Below, in pieces: positions 26,114 through 36,408 of a stretch of DNA of 64,000 nt. The stretch is from Methanobacterium sp. (GTDB lineage: Archaea; Methanobacteriota; Methanobacteria; Methanobacteriales; Methanobacteriaceae). The stretch spans positions 1,069,869-1,133,868 of the forward strand of contig NZ_JBCFBO010000001.1 in NCBI RefSeq assembly GCF_038562635.1, written 5' to 3'. The notes under the pieces were generated by a model. That model ran no database searches, had not been told where the DNA came from, and saw only the letters and a list, made by a program, of their open reading frames with translations. Position numbers and translations under genes: made by a program. The stretch's first letter is position 1. Each line of letters starts with the position of its first letter.

Positions 26114-27667
26114 TTATTTAGAACATGCCCCACAACCATAACATCCAAATGCTTCACACCAAGGAGTTATATTCCCAGCTAATGATTTCATGTATTCTTT
26201 CTTTAAAAATTCTGAGCTAACACCCGCATTTATATTTTTCCATGGTAATTCATCTTCAAGACCAAGTTTAAAATCAATATTTGCCCATTCTTTAAACTTC
26301 AATTTTCGTTTATAGGTCTTTTCAATCATGTCCCCCATTCCCTCGTCACCTATAGACAGGATATGCTGTATAAAAGCACCTTCCAAATTTTCAACCTTTA
26401 AATTGACATTTTGGAGATTTTTGTTTAAATATTCAAATTTAACACTCAGATCATTGAAATCAAAGCTCTCCCATTGAAATGGAGTATGCGGCTTGGGAAT
26501 AAATGGATTTACACTTATTCTAACTGCATTTTTCTTTTTGCTCATTTTACGTATGCTTTTTATAAATTCAACCATTTCTGCTACATCTTCCATAGTTTCA
26601 GTGGGCAGACCAGTTAAAAAATAGAGTTTAACATTCATATTCCTTTTAAATGCTCTTTTTACAACATTGTAAATCGCCTGATCAAGTATGGGTTTATTTA
26701 AAACTTTTCGAAGACCCCACGTAGACTCTGGAGCTATTGTTATGGTTTTAAGCCCGCTTCTCTGTAAAATATCCATTAAATTATCAGTGAGTGATTCTAT
26801 CCTCATAGATGGACTTGTAATTTTAAATCCCATTTCAAGCAGGCCTTCGCAAAGCTCTTCTAGTTTAGAATATCCTGAAACATCTGCCCCTATAAGTGCT
26901 ATTTTATTAAATCCTGTAGCTTTCTTACCTTTCTCGGCTATTTTAAAAAGCTTTTTAAGAGATGTTTCTCGCCTAGGCCGATAAAGGCATCCTGCCATAC
27001 AGAATCTGCAGCCCCTTGTACATCCCCGTGACACTCCCAGAAGAAAAGCATCCCCAAATGCAGGTACAAATTTTTTATCATCAGTTTGAGGAACAATTTG
27101 TCTTACTGGATGACATGCATTGTCCATATTCTCTACAATGGCCATTTTTACAGGGTTATCCGGTACATAAACACCTTTTATATCTAAGAAAGCATCGATT
27201 TCTCTTCTTGGATCATCAAGTTCCATGTAAAGGTCCAATACTTCATCTAAAATGACTTCTGCTTCCCCTATAACGAAAAGATCAATGAATTTACTCATTG
27301 GAAGAGGATTTGAACTTGCACACGGACCTCCCGCAATTATAAAAGGATCATCTTTATTTCTATTTTCTTTACGAGCTTCAATTCCCGCATTATCCAGCAT
27401 TTTAAGTACATTAAAGTAATCCTGCTCGTATTGAAGTGAAAAGCTAATAATATCAAAATCAGCGAGTTTTGTATTTGATTCTAAACTTTCAACATAGGGA
27501 TAAACTACCCGTTCACAGTAAACATCTTCTCTAGAATTTAGGAAGTCATATATAATATGAAAACCAAGTGAGGACATCGCAGCCTTATATAAATTGGGGT
27601 AGCAGGATGCAAATCTTAAGTCCACTTTTCTTGGATTCTTTATTACCACGTTATGTTCCATCAGCAT
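26114..27667 (-). CDS. Radical SAM protein with cobalamin-binding-like N-terminus
   Basis: A 517-residue protein. The N-terminal 200 residues resemble a B12-binding domain (SSLGFHIIYDFLN, IISFSLQYEQDYFN, IAGGPCASSNP). The radical SAM motif is Cys216-x3-Cys220-x2-Cys223 (CTRGCRFC). The C-terminus ends in a Cys cluster, WCEAFGCYGCGACSK, likely a second iron-sulfur site. It belongs to a broad archaeal and bacterial family (TIGR03960-like, from memory) without known reaction. The start lacks a ribosome site, and a second ATG lies two codons on. Confidence 0.82.
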   Translation of the reverse strand: MLMEHNVVIKNPRKVDLRFASCYPNLYKAAMSSLGFHIIYDFLNSREDVYCERVVYPYVESLESNTKLADFDIISFSLQYEQDYFNVLKMLDNAGIEARKENRNKDDPFIIAGGPCASSNPLPMSKFIDLFVIGEAEVILDEVLDLYMELDDPRREIDAFLDIKGVYVPDNPVKMAIVENMDNACHPVRQIVPQTDDKKFVPAFGDAFLLGVSRGCTRGCRFCMAGCLYRPRRETSLKKLFKIAEKGKKATGFNKIALIGADVSGYSKLEELCEGLLEMGFKITSPSMRIESLTDNLMDILQRSGLKTITIAPESTWGLRKVLNKPILDQAIYNVVKRAFKRNMNVKLYFLTGLPTETMEDVAEMVEFIKSIRKMSKKKNAVRISVNPFIPKPHTPFQWESFDFNDLSVKFEYLNKNLQNVNLKVENLEGAFIQHILSIGDEGMGDMIEKTYKRKLKFKEWANIDFKLGLEDELPWKNINAGVSSEFLKKEYMKSLAGNITPWCEAFGCYGCGACSK

Positions 27668-27844
27668 AATTTATAATTTAACTTAAAGCATAATAACAAT
27701 ATCTAACAATCTCAAAAAAATAAAATTTTTTTGATTTAGAAAATTCAAAGCATAAACTTTGGAATTTTTCAACTGAATTTTAGATATTTATCTGGATAAA
27801 ATAGTTATTTAAGCCAAATATTTAAAAACAAAAGGGTAGAATGA

Positions 27845-28297
27845 ATGAAATATAAAAGAGTAGCCGTAGGAGGCACATTTGATCATTTTCATAAGGGCCA
27901 CGAGAAATTGCTCAATAAAGCATTTGAGATTGGCCAGTATATATTAGTTGGAGTTACATCTAACGAATTTGGAGGTAGGAAAGGTAATATTGAACCATGT
28001 TCCCAAAGAATGTCTGAATTAGAACATTTTTTGCAGAAATTCGGTTCACGATACACGGTAAAAAGGTTGGAAAACCACTACGGCCCAACTGTTCATGACG
28101 ATCAGATGGATGCAATAGTCGTTAGTAACGAAACAGAACCAGTAGCACATAAAATCAACGAAATACGAGAACAAAAAGGAATTAAACCCCTCAAAATTTT
28201 CGTTATTGGTTGGGTACTTGCAGAGGACGGGAAACCAATTTCTTCAACCAGAATAAGAAATGGAGAAATAGACCGGAACGGCAAAGTTCTTAAATAG
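27845..28297 (+). CDS. coaD: Phosphopantetheine adenylyltransferase (archaeal type)
   Basis: A 150-residue nucleotidyltransferase that converts 4'-phosphopantetheine and ATP to dephospho-CoA, the penultimate step of CoA synthesis. GGTFDHFHKGH (9-19) holds the HxGH nucleotide motif, and ISSTRIR (132-138) is the second ATP motif. This is the archaeal/eukaryotic PPAT lineage. Start ATG after AAAGGGTAG. The ITPase gene follows after about 40 bases, probably in the same transcript. Confidence 0.92.
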   Translation: MKYKRVAVGGTFDHFHKGHEKLLNKAFEIGQYILVGVTSNEFGGRKGNIEPCSQRMSELEHFLQKFGSRYTVKRLENHYGPTVHDDQMDAIVVSNETEPVAHKINEIREQKGIKPLKIFVIGWVLAEDGKPISSTRIRNGEIDRNGKVLK

Positions 28298-28338
28298 CAT
28301 ATCTTAAATTTTATACTCTAATTTTAAAGGTGTATAAT

Positions 28339-28866
28339 ATGAAAGTTGCAGTCGGATCCAGAAACCCTGTAAAAGTCAACGCTACAAAAAATGTCCTTGA
28401 TAAAATCTACGGCGAAGTTGATGTTGTATCAATTGATGCGGATTCAGGAGTGCCAGATCAACCCTTTGGTATAGATCAAACCATTCAAGGGGCCATTAAT
28501 AGGGCGAAAAATGCATATTCTGATGAATTTGACATAAGTGTTGGAATAGAATCAGGATTGATGGAAACACCCAATTCTTTAACGGGTTACATCGATTTAC
28601 AGTGGTGCGCTGTTTTTGATGGGGAAAAAATAACGCTCGGCGTAAGTTCTGGCTTTGAATATCCTCCAGCGGTCATTGAAGAAGTTTTAAACGGTAAAGA
28701 AGTTGGAGACGTTATGGATGAAGTAACCGGCGTAACTAACCTTGGACAAAAAACTGGTGCAGTTAGCTACCTTTCAAAAGGGATGCTTGACAGGACGGAA
28801 AATACGGAGCAGTGCGTCTTAACTGCTATGATTCCAAGAATGAATGAAGGTATTTATTTTAAGTAA
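28339..28866 (+). CDS. Inosine/xanthosine triphosphatase (DUF84)
   Basis: A 175-residue housecleaning NTPase that hydrolyses ITP and XTP to the monophosphate, keeping deaminated purines out of nucleic acids. The opening MKVAVGSRNPVKVNATKNVL-like segment, DSGVPDQPFG, and VGIESGL are diagnostic of the YjjX/MJ0226-unrelated DUF84 fold. The AAAGGTGTA site places the start at ATG 28339, not at the GTG inside the site. Confidence 0.88.
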   Translation: MKVAVGSRNPVKVNATKNVLDKIYGEVDVVSIDADSGVPDQPFGIDQTIQGAINRAKNAYSDEFDISVGIESGLMETPNSLTGYIDLQWCAVFDGEKITLGVSSGFEYPPAVIEEVLNGKEVGDVMDEVTGVTNLGQKTGAVSYLSKGMLDRTENTEQCVLTAMIPRMNEGIYFK

Positions 28867-28913
28867 TTTAGTATCAGATCAATTTAAATAACTTTATAAT
28901 ATAAAGTAATTTA

Positions 28914-30482
28914 ATGAACTTAAATCGTATAAAGCATAATTTAGACCTGATTTCAGTTCTAATAATTTATTTTATAATTGGTTTCTTTTTGATCAACTAT
29001 TATCAGTATAGTCTCAACGCGGACAGCATATCTTATATCACCATTGCTCAAGAGTATTTAAATGGAAATTTTGCAGATGCAGTTAATGGATATTGGAGTC
29101 CTCTTTTTTCATGGCTACTAATTCCCTTTTTACCATTTAGTTCAAGCCCTCAATTTAATATTTATTTAGCAAGAGTTCTTTCTTTAATTACAGGAGTTTT
29201 AACTATAGTTGGAATAGATTTACTTATTTCACGCTTTGAAATAGATAAAACATCCAAAACTCTGGTGCTTTTCTCATTAATTCCCATCATATTATCTTTT
29301 CTATTCGGCCTTATTTCTCCAGATCTGCTGGTAACTACCCTACTCCTCTATTATTTATACGTTATATTTGACCCAGATTATCCAAATAAAAAATATGCAG
29401 GCATATCATGCGGAATTCTAGGAGCACTGGCATATTTGAGCAAAAGTTATGCTTTACCTTTGTTTTTAGCCCATTTTTTGTTGTTTAATTTAGTTTACTA
29501 TTTTAAAAGTACCGATAACAAAAAACAGCACAAAATATTTAAAAACCTCATATTAGGCTTATTGATTTTCTTAATTATAAGTGGAGTCTGGATCGCTTTA
29601 ATAAGTGATAAATACGAAAAACCAACATTTGGAACTGCAGGAAACTACAATCAGGAATTAGTAGGTCCACAATCCCAGGGACATTTTGTTTATTATGATG
29701 GGATTATTGAGCCCCCAAATGAATTCGCAATTAGTGCATGGGAAGATCCTTCTTACTTTAAAATGAAATCATGGAATGCTTTGGAATCCTGGGACAATTT
29801 TAAACATCAAATTACATTAATTCTAAATAATATAATTAAAATAATCAGCATATTTGAAGTTGCTTCTCTCTTCTCCATAATAATTTTTATTACAAGCATC
29901 ATCATGATCTTTAGATTAAGACTCAATAATACATCAAAAAATAAACTAATTTATTTAATAACAACCATACTACTTTATTTAGGAGGATACAGTTTAGTTT
30001 TAATTGAACCCCGATATTTATGGCCAGTTAATATTTTATTGTTAATAATGGGCGTGTATTTACTCAATTTACTGTTTGAAATAGGTTATTTAAAAAGTAC
30101 TATCAAAAATATCCTACTGGCATTTTTAATCCTCTCATTTGTAGTAAATCCAATTAATGCTTTGATTCTAAATTTAGATATAGGCAAAGACAGTTATACT
30201 TTAAGTGAAGTATTAAAACACTGCAACGTACAGGGTAATTTAGCATCGAATGATGAATGGAGGGTGTCTGATTATATAGCTTACTATACAAGCAGTAAAT
30301 ATTACGGCCAAACTAAAAATGAAAGTTATAATGATCTTAAGAAAGAATTAAAAGATAATGACATTGATTATTACCTCGTTTGGGGAAATCCAAATGAAAA
30401 TATTAATTTATCACGTGATTTTAAAGAAGTGACCAATGGAACATTTAACCTTTTGAGGGTTTACTCCATAAACAAGGAATAA
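28914..30482 (+). CDS. GT-C glycosyltransferase, ArnT/PMT-like (GT39 type)
   Basis: A 522-residue membrane protein with about ten to twelve helices. The first outer loop carries the acidic motif NADSISYITIAQEYLNG and GYWSPLFSW, as in dolichyl-phosphate-sugar-dependent transferases. A soluble C-terminal tail of about 90 residues faces outward. Such enzymes move a sugar from a polyprenyl phosphate carrier onto lipid, protein or glycan outside the membrane. It is the first of two neighbouring GT-C genes at the edge of the glycan island. Confidence 0.75.
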   Translation: MNLNRIKHNLDLISVLIIYFIIGFFLINYYQYSLNADSISYITIAQEYLNGNFADAVNGYWSPLFSWLLIPFLPFSSSPQFNIYLARVLSLITGVLTIVGIDLLISRFEIDKTSKTLVLFSLIPIILSFLFGLISPDLLVTTLLLYYLYVIFDPDYPNKKYAGISCGILGALAYLSKSYALPLFLAHFLLFNLVYYFKSTDNKKQHKIFKNLILGLLIFLIISGVWIALISDKYEKPTFGTAGNYNQELVGPQSQGHFVYYDGIIEPPNEFAISAWEDPSYFKMKSWNALESWDNFKHQITLILNNIIKIISIFEVASLFSIIIFITSIIMIFRLRLNNTSKNKLIYLITTILLYLGGYSLVLIEPRYLWPVNILLLIMGVYLLNLLFEIGYLKSTIKNILLAFLILSFVVNPINALILNLDIGKDSYTLSEVLKHCNVQGNLASNDEWRVSDYIAYYTSSKYYGQTKNESYNDLKKELKDNDIDYYLVWGNPNENINLSRDFKEVTNGTFNLLRVYSINKE

Positions 30483-30629
30483 TTGTAAACAGCAATTTAC
30501 AGTAAAAATAACAATTAAAACATAACTAAACTTAAGAATGTAAAATAATAGTTTAATCTATGGTTCCAAAAGTCATATTAAATTTAACACAAAACAATAA
30601 CTTATAAAACTACTAACAGGGTTTATACT

Positions 30630-32300
30630 ATGGGCAGTTTATCTAATTCACATGATATCTTTAAGAAATACTGCAGCTACATTTTACTGGCTACTTTAGT
30701 AATAATTGTAAGCTTAATAACTTATTACAGGATAAAAATTCAGATTGATATTGGACCAATATGGGACACCTATGATTTCCTGTCAAATGCACTCTTATTT
30801 GCAGGTCAAGGTACAGGTTATTCAGATCTAACCAGACCACCTGTTCTTTCATTTTTGACTTCCATTTTATTTAGATTAGGATACACCTATTCTACATCCA
30901 TCTTCATTATAGATGGCTTGCTGTTTATTTTTGGAGTTATTGGGCTTTTTTTACTTCTAAAAATACAGTTTAATGATACCCTAAGCTTTTTAGGTAGTTT
31001 ACTTTATGCAACTTTCCCCATTGTTATTTCATTTGTAGGGGTTGGCCTTTCCGATATCTCCAGCGTTTCATTTACAATATGGGCAATTTATTTCACAATT
31101 TTGGCTGTTAAAAGAAATTCAAAGTTTTTTTATCTGTCATTTCCCTTAATGATGTTAGCTTTTTTAACCAGATATCCTTCGGCACTCATAATATTTCCAG
31201 CAGCACTCTACATTCTAATAAATATGAAATCCGTTAAAATTAAAGATGCAATAATTGGAATTAGTGCATCTCTTTTATTATTGATTCCTGTTCTCATTTT
31301 CTTTTATGAAGTATTCGGAAATCCATTTTATTCATTTCTCAATTTCTTTGGCTCAAGTTCAGGAACTGTTTCAACAGGAACATTCACATATAATTCCAAC
31401 ATTTTTTATTTCATAGAACAACTACCGTCATTTATTGGAGCTCAAGGCGTTACAGTCTTCATTATCACCATACTCTGTTTCATAATGTATGAATTCATGA
31501 ATTTTAAAAGAAGTAAATCCAAAAAACTATTTAATATACCCCAAATTGATAAAAACACGAAAATAAAGCTAATACTATTTACCATTTTAACACTTGTTTT
31601 TCTAGGAACTTTTGGCAGGTTATTCTGGATGGAAAGTGAAGTATTGTTCTTTTTAATGGGTTACATATCATATAATCTGTCAAAAAATTTGAATATAAAA
31701 AATATTGATATACATTTGCTTATATTTACATGGTTCATGGCATTTTTCATATTCCACAGCGTTTATGTTATTAAGGATGATAGATATTTTGTTACAATGG
31801 CTCCTGCAGTTGTATACTTCTTAATATTTGGCCTAAATACTATTTCAAATAGAATAGAGCTTAAAATTAAAAATATAAATGTAACTTCATATTTATTTTC
31901 CATCATTCTGATTTCTATGATTTTTGTATCCCTTACATTTTATTTACCCGGCATTCAAGAAGAAAATAATAATCATAAAATTGTGGATGAAAATATTGGT
32001 TTAGCAAGCCAGTGGCTTACAAATTATGACCAGGATTATAAGAACAAGGTAATTTATTCCGATTTATGGCCTTATTCTGGTTGGTATTTAAAAACTAATG
32101 TGAAAATAACACCAACGTCTAAGGATGGTCAAAGGTATTACGGTGATATTAAAAACTATACCTTCAGCCAACAGGATTTTAACAACTTTTTAGTGAACAA
32201 TAACGCATATTACTATTTCTCTATTTTGCACAGGTTAAATTTAACTTCTTATCAACCGATTAAACAATTTGGAAATGTAACTATCTATAAAAAGTTATAA
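30630..32300 (+). CDS. GT-C glycosyltransferase, GT39-like
   Basis: A 556-residue membrane protein similar in layout to the gene before it. The first loop has WDTYDFLSNALLFAGQG and TGYSDLTRPPVLSFL, placing the acidic residue pair after helix 1. About eleven helices and a 100-residue outer domain follow (ITPTSKDGQRYYGD). It likely uses a lipid-linked sugar donor. The 147 bases between the two genes hold no frame; they may have separate promoters. The acceptor is unknown. Confidence 0.75.
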   Translation: MGSLSNSHDIFKKYCSYILLATLVIIVSLITYYRIKIQIDIGPIWDTYDFLSNALLFAGQGTGYSDLTRPPVLSFLTSILFRLGYTYSTSIFIIDGLLFIFGVIGLFLLLKIQFNDTLSFLGSLLYATFPIVISFVGVGLSDISSVSFTIWAIYFTILAVKRNSKFFYLSFPLMMLAFLTRYPSALIIFPAALYILINMKSVKIKDAIIGISASLLLLIPVLIFFYEVFGNPFYSFLNFFGSSSGTVSTGTFTYNSNIFYFIEQLPSFIGAQGVTVFIITILCFIMYEFMNFKRSKSKKLFNIPQIDKNTKIKLILFTILTLVFLGTFGRLFWMESEVLFFLMGYISYNLSKNLNIKNIDIHLLIFTWFMAFFIFHSVYVIKDDRYFVTMAPAVVYFLIFGLNTISNRIELKIKNINVTSYLFSIILISMIFVSLTFYLPGIQEENNNHKIVDENIGLASQWLTNYDQDYKNKVIYSDLWPYSGWYLKTNVKITPTSKDGQRYYGDIKNYTFSQQDFNNFLVNNNAYYYFSILHRLNLTSYQPIKQFGNVTIYKKL

Positions 32301-32342
32301 TTTTATATGTTTAATAGAATTTAATGAATTTAGGTAGATATT

Positions 32343-33575
32343 ATGAAAATTTGTTTCGTTTCAACGATGTTTCCAAAATATAAAGGAGATTATTATGGCT
32401 CTTTTGTTTTCAATGATGCCAGAATGCTTGTAAAAAAGGGATTTGAAGTTCATGTAGTCACTCAACATAACCCCCATATACCTTATGAAGAAATAATGGA
32501 TGGGATTTATGTCCACAGGTTTAAATGGGTAGAACCGAAAGAATTTAAGGCACTTATCCATTTTAAAGGCTTAAAGGATAAGTTCAGGCTTATAACTTAT
32601 CTTATTTCACTTTTTTTTAATCTATTTATAATTTGTAGAAGATATAACCTAAATCTTATTCATGCTCATCATGCCATACCAACAGGCCTAATCGGGGTAA
32701 TAATTGCAAAAATTACCAGAATACCTATATTTATAACAACTCACGGAATGGATATAACAACTCATGGAGTAGAAGAAGGATCACTTAAAAATGTGGCAAA
32801 TTTTGAAGAACATTTCTTTTTTAAACATTTGCTTTCTTTCTCATTAATTAACTGTGATAAAATCCTCCCTGTTAGTAATGACTTAGAAAAAAGGATAGTA
32901 TCCCTTGGAGCAAAAGAAAAGAAAATAACTGTTTTAAGAAATGCAGCAGATATTGACAGATTTAAACCAGCACAAAATATAAAAATTCGTAATAAATACC
33001 AGATCAAAAAGGAAGACGTGCTCATCCTATATGTAGGACATCTTGAAGATTTTAAGGGCCTTTTCGAATTGATTCATGCATTTAATAATATAAAAAGAGA
33101 AAACAAAAGCGCAAAACTTATGTTAATAGGTGAAGGGTCTCAAAAACATAAAGCTATAAAAGAAATCTCACTATTATCAGAAAAATCTGTGATATTTACA
33201 GGAAAGATACCTCCCACAGATATTCATGAATATTATCAAGCGGCAGACATATTTGTACTCCCATCCCATACTGATGCGGGAGGTCCTCCAGTAGTGTTTA
33301 TAGAAGCAATGGCTTGTGGCCTTCCAGTTATTGGTACTAACGTGGGAGGAATTCCTGAAGGGATTGAAAATGGAGTAAATGGATTTATTGTACCTCCAAA
33401 AAATGTTGATGAATTAGCTAAAAAGTTAGAGATTCTTGTAAAAAATGAAAACTTAAGAAAAGAATTCGGAAGCAATTCTTTAAAAAAAATAAATGGAAAT
33501 TCAATGACATTAGAAAAAAAAGCAGAAAAGCTAATCAAATTATACAAAAATCAAATTAAAAATCATTCAGAATAG
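32343..33575 (+). CDS. Glycosyltransferase family 4
   Basis: A 410-residue GT-B enzyme. The N-terminal half opens with FVSTMFPKYKGDYYGSFV, and the C-terminal half has the donor site VLPSHTDAGGPPVVFIEAMA with the EX7E-like pattern and GVNGFIVPP. It transfers a sugar from a nucleotide donor in the cytoplasm with retention. It ends 20 bases inside the converging GT2 gene. No membrane segment other than a hydrophobic patch near residue 90. Confidence 0.85.
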   Translation: MKICFVSTMFPKYKGDYYGSFVFNDARMLVKKGFEVHVVTQHNPHIPYEEIMDGIYVHRFKWVEPKEFKALIHFKGLKDKFRLITYLISLFFNLFIICRRYNLNLIHAHHAIPTGLIGVIIAKITRIPIFITTHGMDITTHGVEEGSLKNVANFEEHFFFKHLLSFSLINCDKILPVSNDLEKRIVSLGAKEKKITVLRNAADIDRFKPAQNIKIRNKYQIKKEDVLILYVGHLEDFKGLFELIHAFNNIKRENKSAKLMLIGEGSQKHKAIKEISLLSEKSVIFTGKIPPTDIHEYYQAADIFVLPSHTDAGGPPVVFIEAMACGLPVIGTNVGGIPEGIENGVNGFIVPPKNVDELAKKLEILVKNENLRKEFGSNSLKKINGNSMTLEKKAEKLIKLYKNQIKNHSE

Positions 33576-34578
33576 TTCTTATACCATTAAATAGTCCTTT
33601 GTAATAAGCCATGAACAATTCTGTTTTTCTATAATAAATACTCAAAAATAGAGGAAGTACCAATGCACCTACTGCTTGATACATTATGAAAAATACAAAA
33701 TTGGTCTTATTTGCCCATCTTTTCATAAGTAACCATCTATTTCTAGTTATGTAATATAAACCAACTTTCCCTTTTATTCCTCCACCAGATTTAGATATTT
33801 TATGCCAGATTTTCCCTTTTGGAGCAAAAACACTTTTATAACCTATCTTAGATGCATCAAGTGTCCAGTCTATCTCCTCAAAATATAAAAAGAATTTTTT
33901 ATCAATTAATCCTATTTTATCAATTACTTCTCTTTTTATAAGAAATGCACACCCACTGGCATATTCCATTTCAGCAATTTTATTGTATTGTCCATTGTCT
34001 ATTTCATTATAACCTATATTAAGACCTCTACAGAATTTCCATGAGATTTTACCCCTTGCAAACCAGATTCTGTTTGGTTCATCATAATAATAGATTTTTG
34101 GTCCAGTAATGCCTATTTTATCATCACTTTCAGAAACTTTTAACATTTCAATTAAAAAATTTTTGTCAACCACAGTATCATTATTTAAAAGCAAAATATA
34201 ATCGGGATCCAGATTTTCCAATGCATATCTAATTCCAATATTATTTCCTTCAGCAAATCCTAAGTTTTCATCATTTTTAATAAGATTAAGTTTCCTTGAT
34301 GAAGATAAATCAATTTTATTTCTAGTATTAATATCAACATTAGGCTCTAAAACAAGTATAGGCTTGTTAGAGTTATCATATTCAAAAAAGGGTGATTCTA
34401 TCTTTAGTTCACCATTGCAATATTCCTTAATTTTATTTAAGGAATCATTAGTAGAAGCATTATCTACAACAATAACATCATAATTATGATAATTATTTTG
34501 ATATATAGATTCTAAGCATTCAATAGTATCTTGCCATCCATTCCAGTTGAGTATCACTATTGATACTTTAGGATTCAT
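33556..34578 (-). CDS. Glycosyltransferase family 2 (rhamnosyltransferase-like)
   Basis: A 340-residue GT-A enzyme: VSIVILNWNGWQDTIECLES at the start, VDNAS and LLNNDTVVD as donor motif, then GCAFLIKREVIDKIG. This is the pattern of WbbL-like transferases. The AAAGGAAG site supports ATG 34578; the longer frame to 34620 is not needed. It overlaps the gene before it by 11 bases and is the last gene of the minus-strand glycan operon. A hydrophobic stretch near the C-terminus may bind the membrane. Confidence 0.85.
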   Translation of the reverse strand: MNPKVSIVILNWNGWQDTIECLESIYQNNYHNYDVIVVDNASTNDSLNKIKEYCNGELKIESPFFEYDNSNKPILVLEPNVDINTRNKIDLSSSRKLNLIKNDENLGFAEGNNIGIRYALENLDPDYILLLNNDTVVDKNFLIEMLKVSESDDKIGITGPKIYYYDEPNRIWFARGKISWKFCRGLNIGYNEIDNGQYNKIAEMEYASGCAFLIKREVIDKIGLIDKKFFLYFEEIDWTLDASKIGYKSVFAPKGKIWHKISKSGGGIKGKVGLYYITRNRWLLMKRWANKTNFVFFIMYQAVGALVLPLFLSIYYRKTELFMAYYKGLFNGIRTILNDF

Positions 34579-35356
34579 GTTTAAACTTCCTTTTAAAAAC
34601 CATACGCGTTTTTCTTGCATTTAGTTTATTTAAAAACATTTGCAGGATTAATATAAATGTATACTTCTGTAAAAACAAAGGATATTTAGTATTCCAATTA
34701 CCACATGTAGTATAAATCTGTTTCAAGTATGAATGTTTTTTAAGTACCTTATTAAGCGTGCAAAAATAATTTTTTGATATTGCTCCTGTGCTTTTATGAT
34801 ACACAGCCAAAGGCATTACATAACTCTTCAAACCTTTCGATTTAATATTTAAACAATATTCAACCACATATAAGTCCCATTTTGGGCAGGTAATCTCATC
34901 AAATTTAAATTTCTCAAAAATATACATGGGAATAATAATTAAACATTCATCTAACGTTTGCACAATTTCTGATCTCTTAATTGGATTTCCCCATCCCCAT
35001 TTTTCAGGCGGATTTCCATGAATTAATGTATTTTTACCCCTTTCACCATTATTAACCCCTTTATCAGACATCCCCACTATTCCTGCAACTGCTTTATCTT
35101 TCAGTGATTTTAAAATTTTTTCAGCGTCATTTAACCACGTGCTGGAGCATAAAGATACATCTTGATGGACAAACATGATGTATTCACCTTTTGCTTTTTC
35201 TCCACCATAATTTAGGGCTTCAGCTGCAGATTTAAACTTTATTTTTGAATTATCTATTAAAATTAGCTCATATAATTCATTTTGATTTTCTAAGCTGTTT
35301 AGCAAGCATTCGTCCAAAATTTCTTTATTATTGTAAACACAAATAATTGAAATCAT
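34568..35356 (-). CDS. Glycosyltransferase family 2-like protein
   Basis: A 262-residue GT-A protein with ISIICVYNNKEILDECLLNS at the start and EYIMFVHQDVSL in place of the usual DXD donor motif (HQD). It resembles the glycosyl-transferase group often placed beside WbbL-like genes. The frame is open to a TTG at 35383, but methionines at 35365 and 35356 begin the family-like part. Overlaps the next gene by 11 bases, so expression is coupled. Confidence 0.75.
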   Translation of the reverse strand: MISIICVYNNKEILDECLLNSLENQNELYELILIDNSKIKFKSAAEALNYGGEKAKGEYIMFVHQDVSLCSSTWLNDAEKILKSLKDKAVAGIVGMSDKGVNNGERGKNTLIHGNPPEKWGWGNPIKRSEIVQTLDECLIIIPMYIFEKFKFDEITCPKWDLYVVEYCLNIKSKGLKSYVMPLAVYHKSTGAISKNYFCTLNKVLKKHSYLKQIYTTCGNWNTKYPLFLQKYTFILILQMFLNKLNARKTRMVFKRKFKHES

Positions 35357-35387
35357 TTTAATCATATCTTTTATACTTTTCAAGGAA

Positions 35388-36299
35388 TTAAGATTCTAAA
35401 GATTTTAAAAATATATTATAAGATTTTTTACCAAAAAAAGACAGAATAAATGCTGTTAAATATCTTAACTTAAAGGGGTTAGCAATAATTGCTTTCCTTA
35501 AATATTTGCGGGATTTCTTCTCTTCTCTGCCTAAAAAAGCATACAATCCAATAGTAGCATAGTTAACTGCCAATGTTTCATTATTTTTATCAAAATCTTC
35601 AAAGTGTTCTTCTAAAATTAATTCTGAAGATTTTGTTAAGTTATAATAATTGATTGATGCACTATCTGACGAACAATAAGCAAGTGATAATGGTTCATCT
35701 ATAAACTTAAAGCAAAAATGTTTTGAAATTCTAATGTAAAGTTCCCAATCTTCTAAACTCTGCAAACTCTCATTGAATAAACCCACTTTTTCAAAACAAG
35801 TTTTTCTAATTACAGTCAAACCACTTACAAAATTACCTGCAAGTAGTTCATTATGAACATTGCCTTCTTTTTTCGTGATTTGAAGATGAGGCACATATCT
35901 CTTTTCATTATTCTTAATATACCATAGCCCTGAATAAACAACGCCCACATTCACAGTCGAATTCCCAAATGCCCCTATTTCTTTTTCAAGTTTTTCAGGG
36001 AGCCATTCATCATCACTATCCTGAAAAGCAATGAAATCTGCTTTAGAACATTTAATTCCAGTGTTTCTTGCAGCTGCAGCACCTTTGTTTTGTTTATGTT
36101 TGATATATTTTATTCTATTTTCATTAAAACTTTCAATGATTTCTTTTGTATTATCAATTGACCCGTCGTCTACAATAATAATCTCAAAATTTTGATATGT
36201 TTGGTTTAGAACACTTTTAATGGATCTTTTTATTAAATAGGCTCTGTTATACGTAGGAATAATTACACTTACAAGTGGGTTAGTTTTATTGTCTATCAT
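35388..36299 (-). CDS. Glycosyltransferase family 2
   Basis: A 303-residue GT-A enzyme: VSVIIPTYNRAYLIKRSIKS, then IIVDDGS and FIAFQDSDDEWLPEKL with the DXD-like donor site. The C-terminal third is helical and charged and may bind the membrane surface. A GGAGAT site precedes the ATG. It lies 31 bases before the next GT2 and 109 after the two-domain oxidoreductase on the same strand. Confidence 0.87.
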   Translation of the reverse strand: MIDNKTNPLVSVIIPTYNRAYLIKRSIKSVLNQTYQNFEIIIVDDGSIDNTKEIIESFNENRIKYIKHKQNKGAAAARNTGIKCSKADFIAFQDSDDEWLPEKLEKEIGAFGNSTVNVGVVYSGLWYIKNNEKRYVPHLQITKKEGNVHNELLAGNFVSGLTVIRKTCFEKVGLFNESLQSLEDWELYIRISKHFCFKFIDEPLSLAYCSSDSASINYYNLTKSSELILEEHFEDFDKNNETLAVNYATIGLYAFLGREEKKSRKYLRKAIIANPFKLRYLTAFILSFFGKKSYNIFLKSLES

Positions 36300-36408
36300 T
36301 TAATCTCCGTTGAATTGTCTTATTGCTAACTTATCTTCAATTTAAAGTTTAAGCAGTTATAAATATTATCCATACAATTAGAATTAAATAAAGTTTTAAT
36401 GATATGAA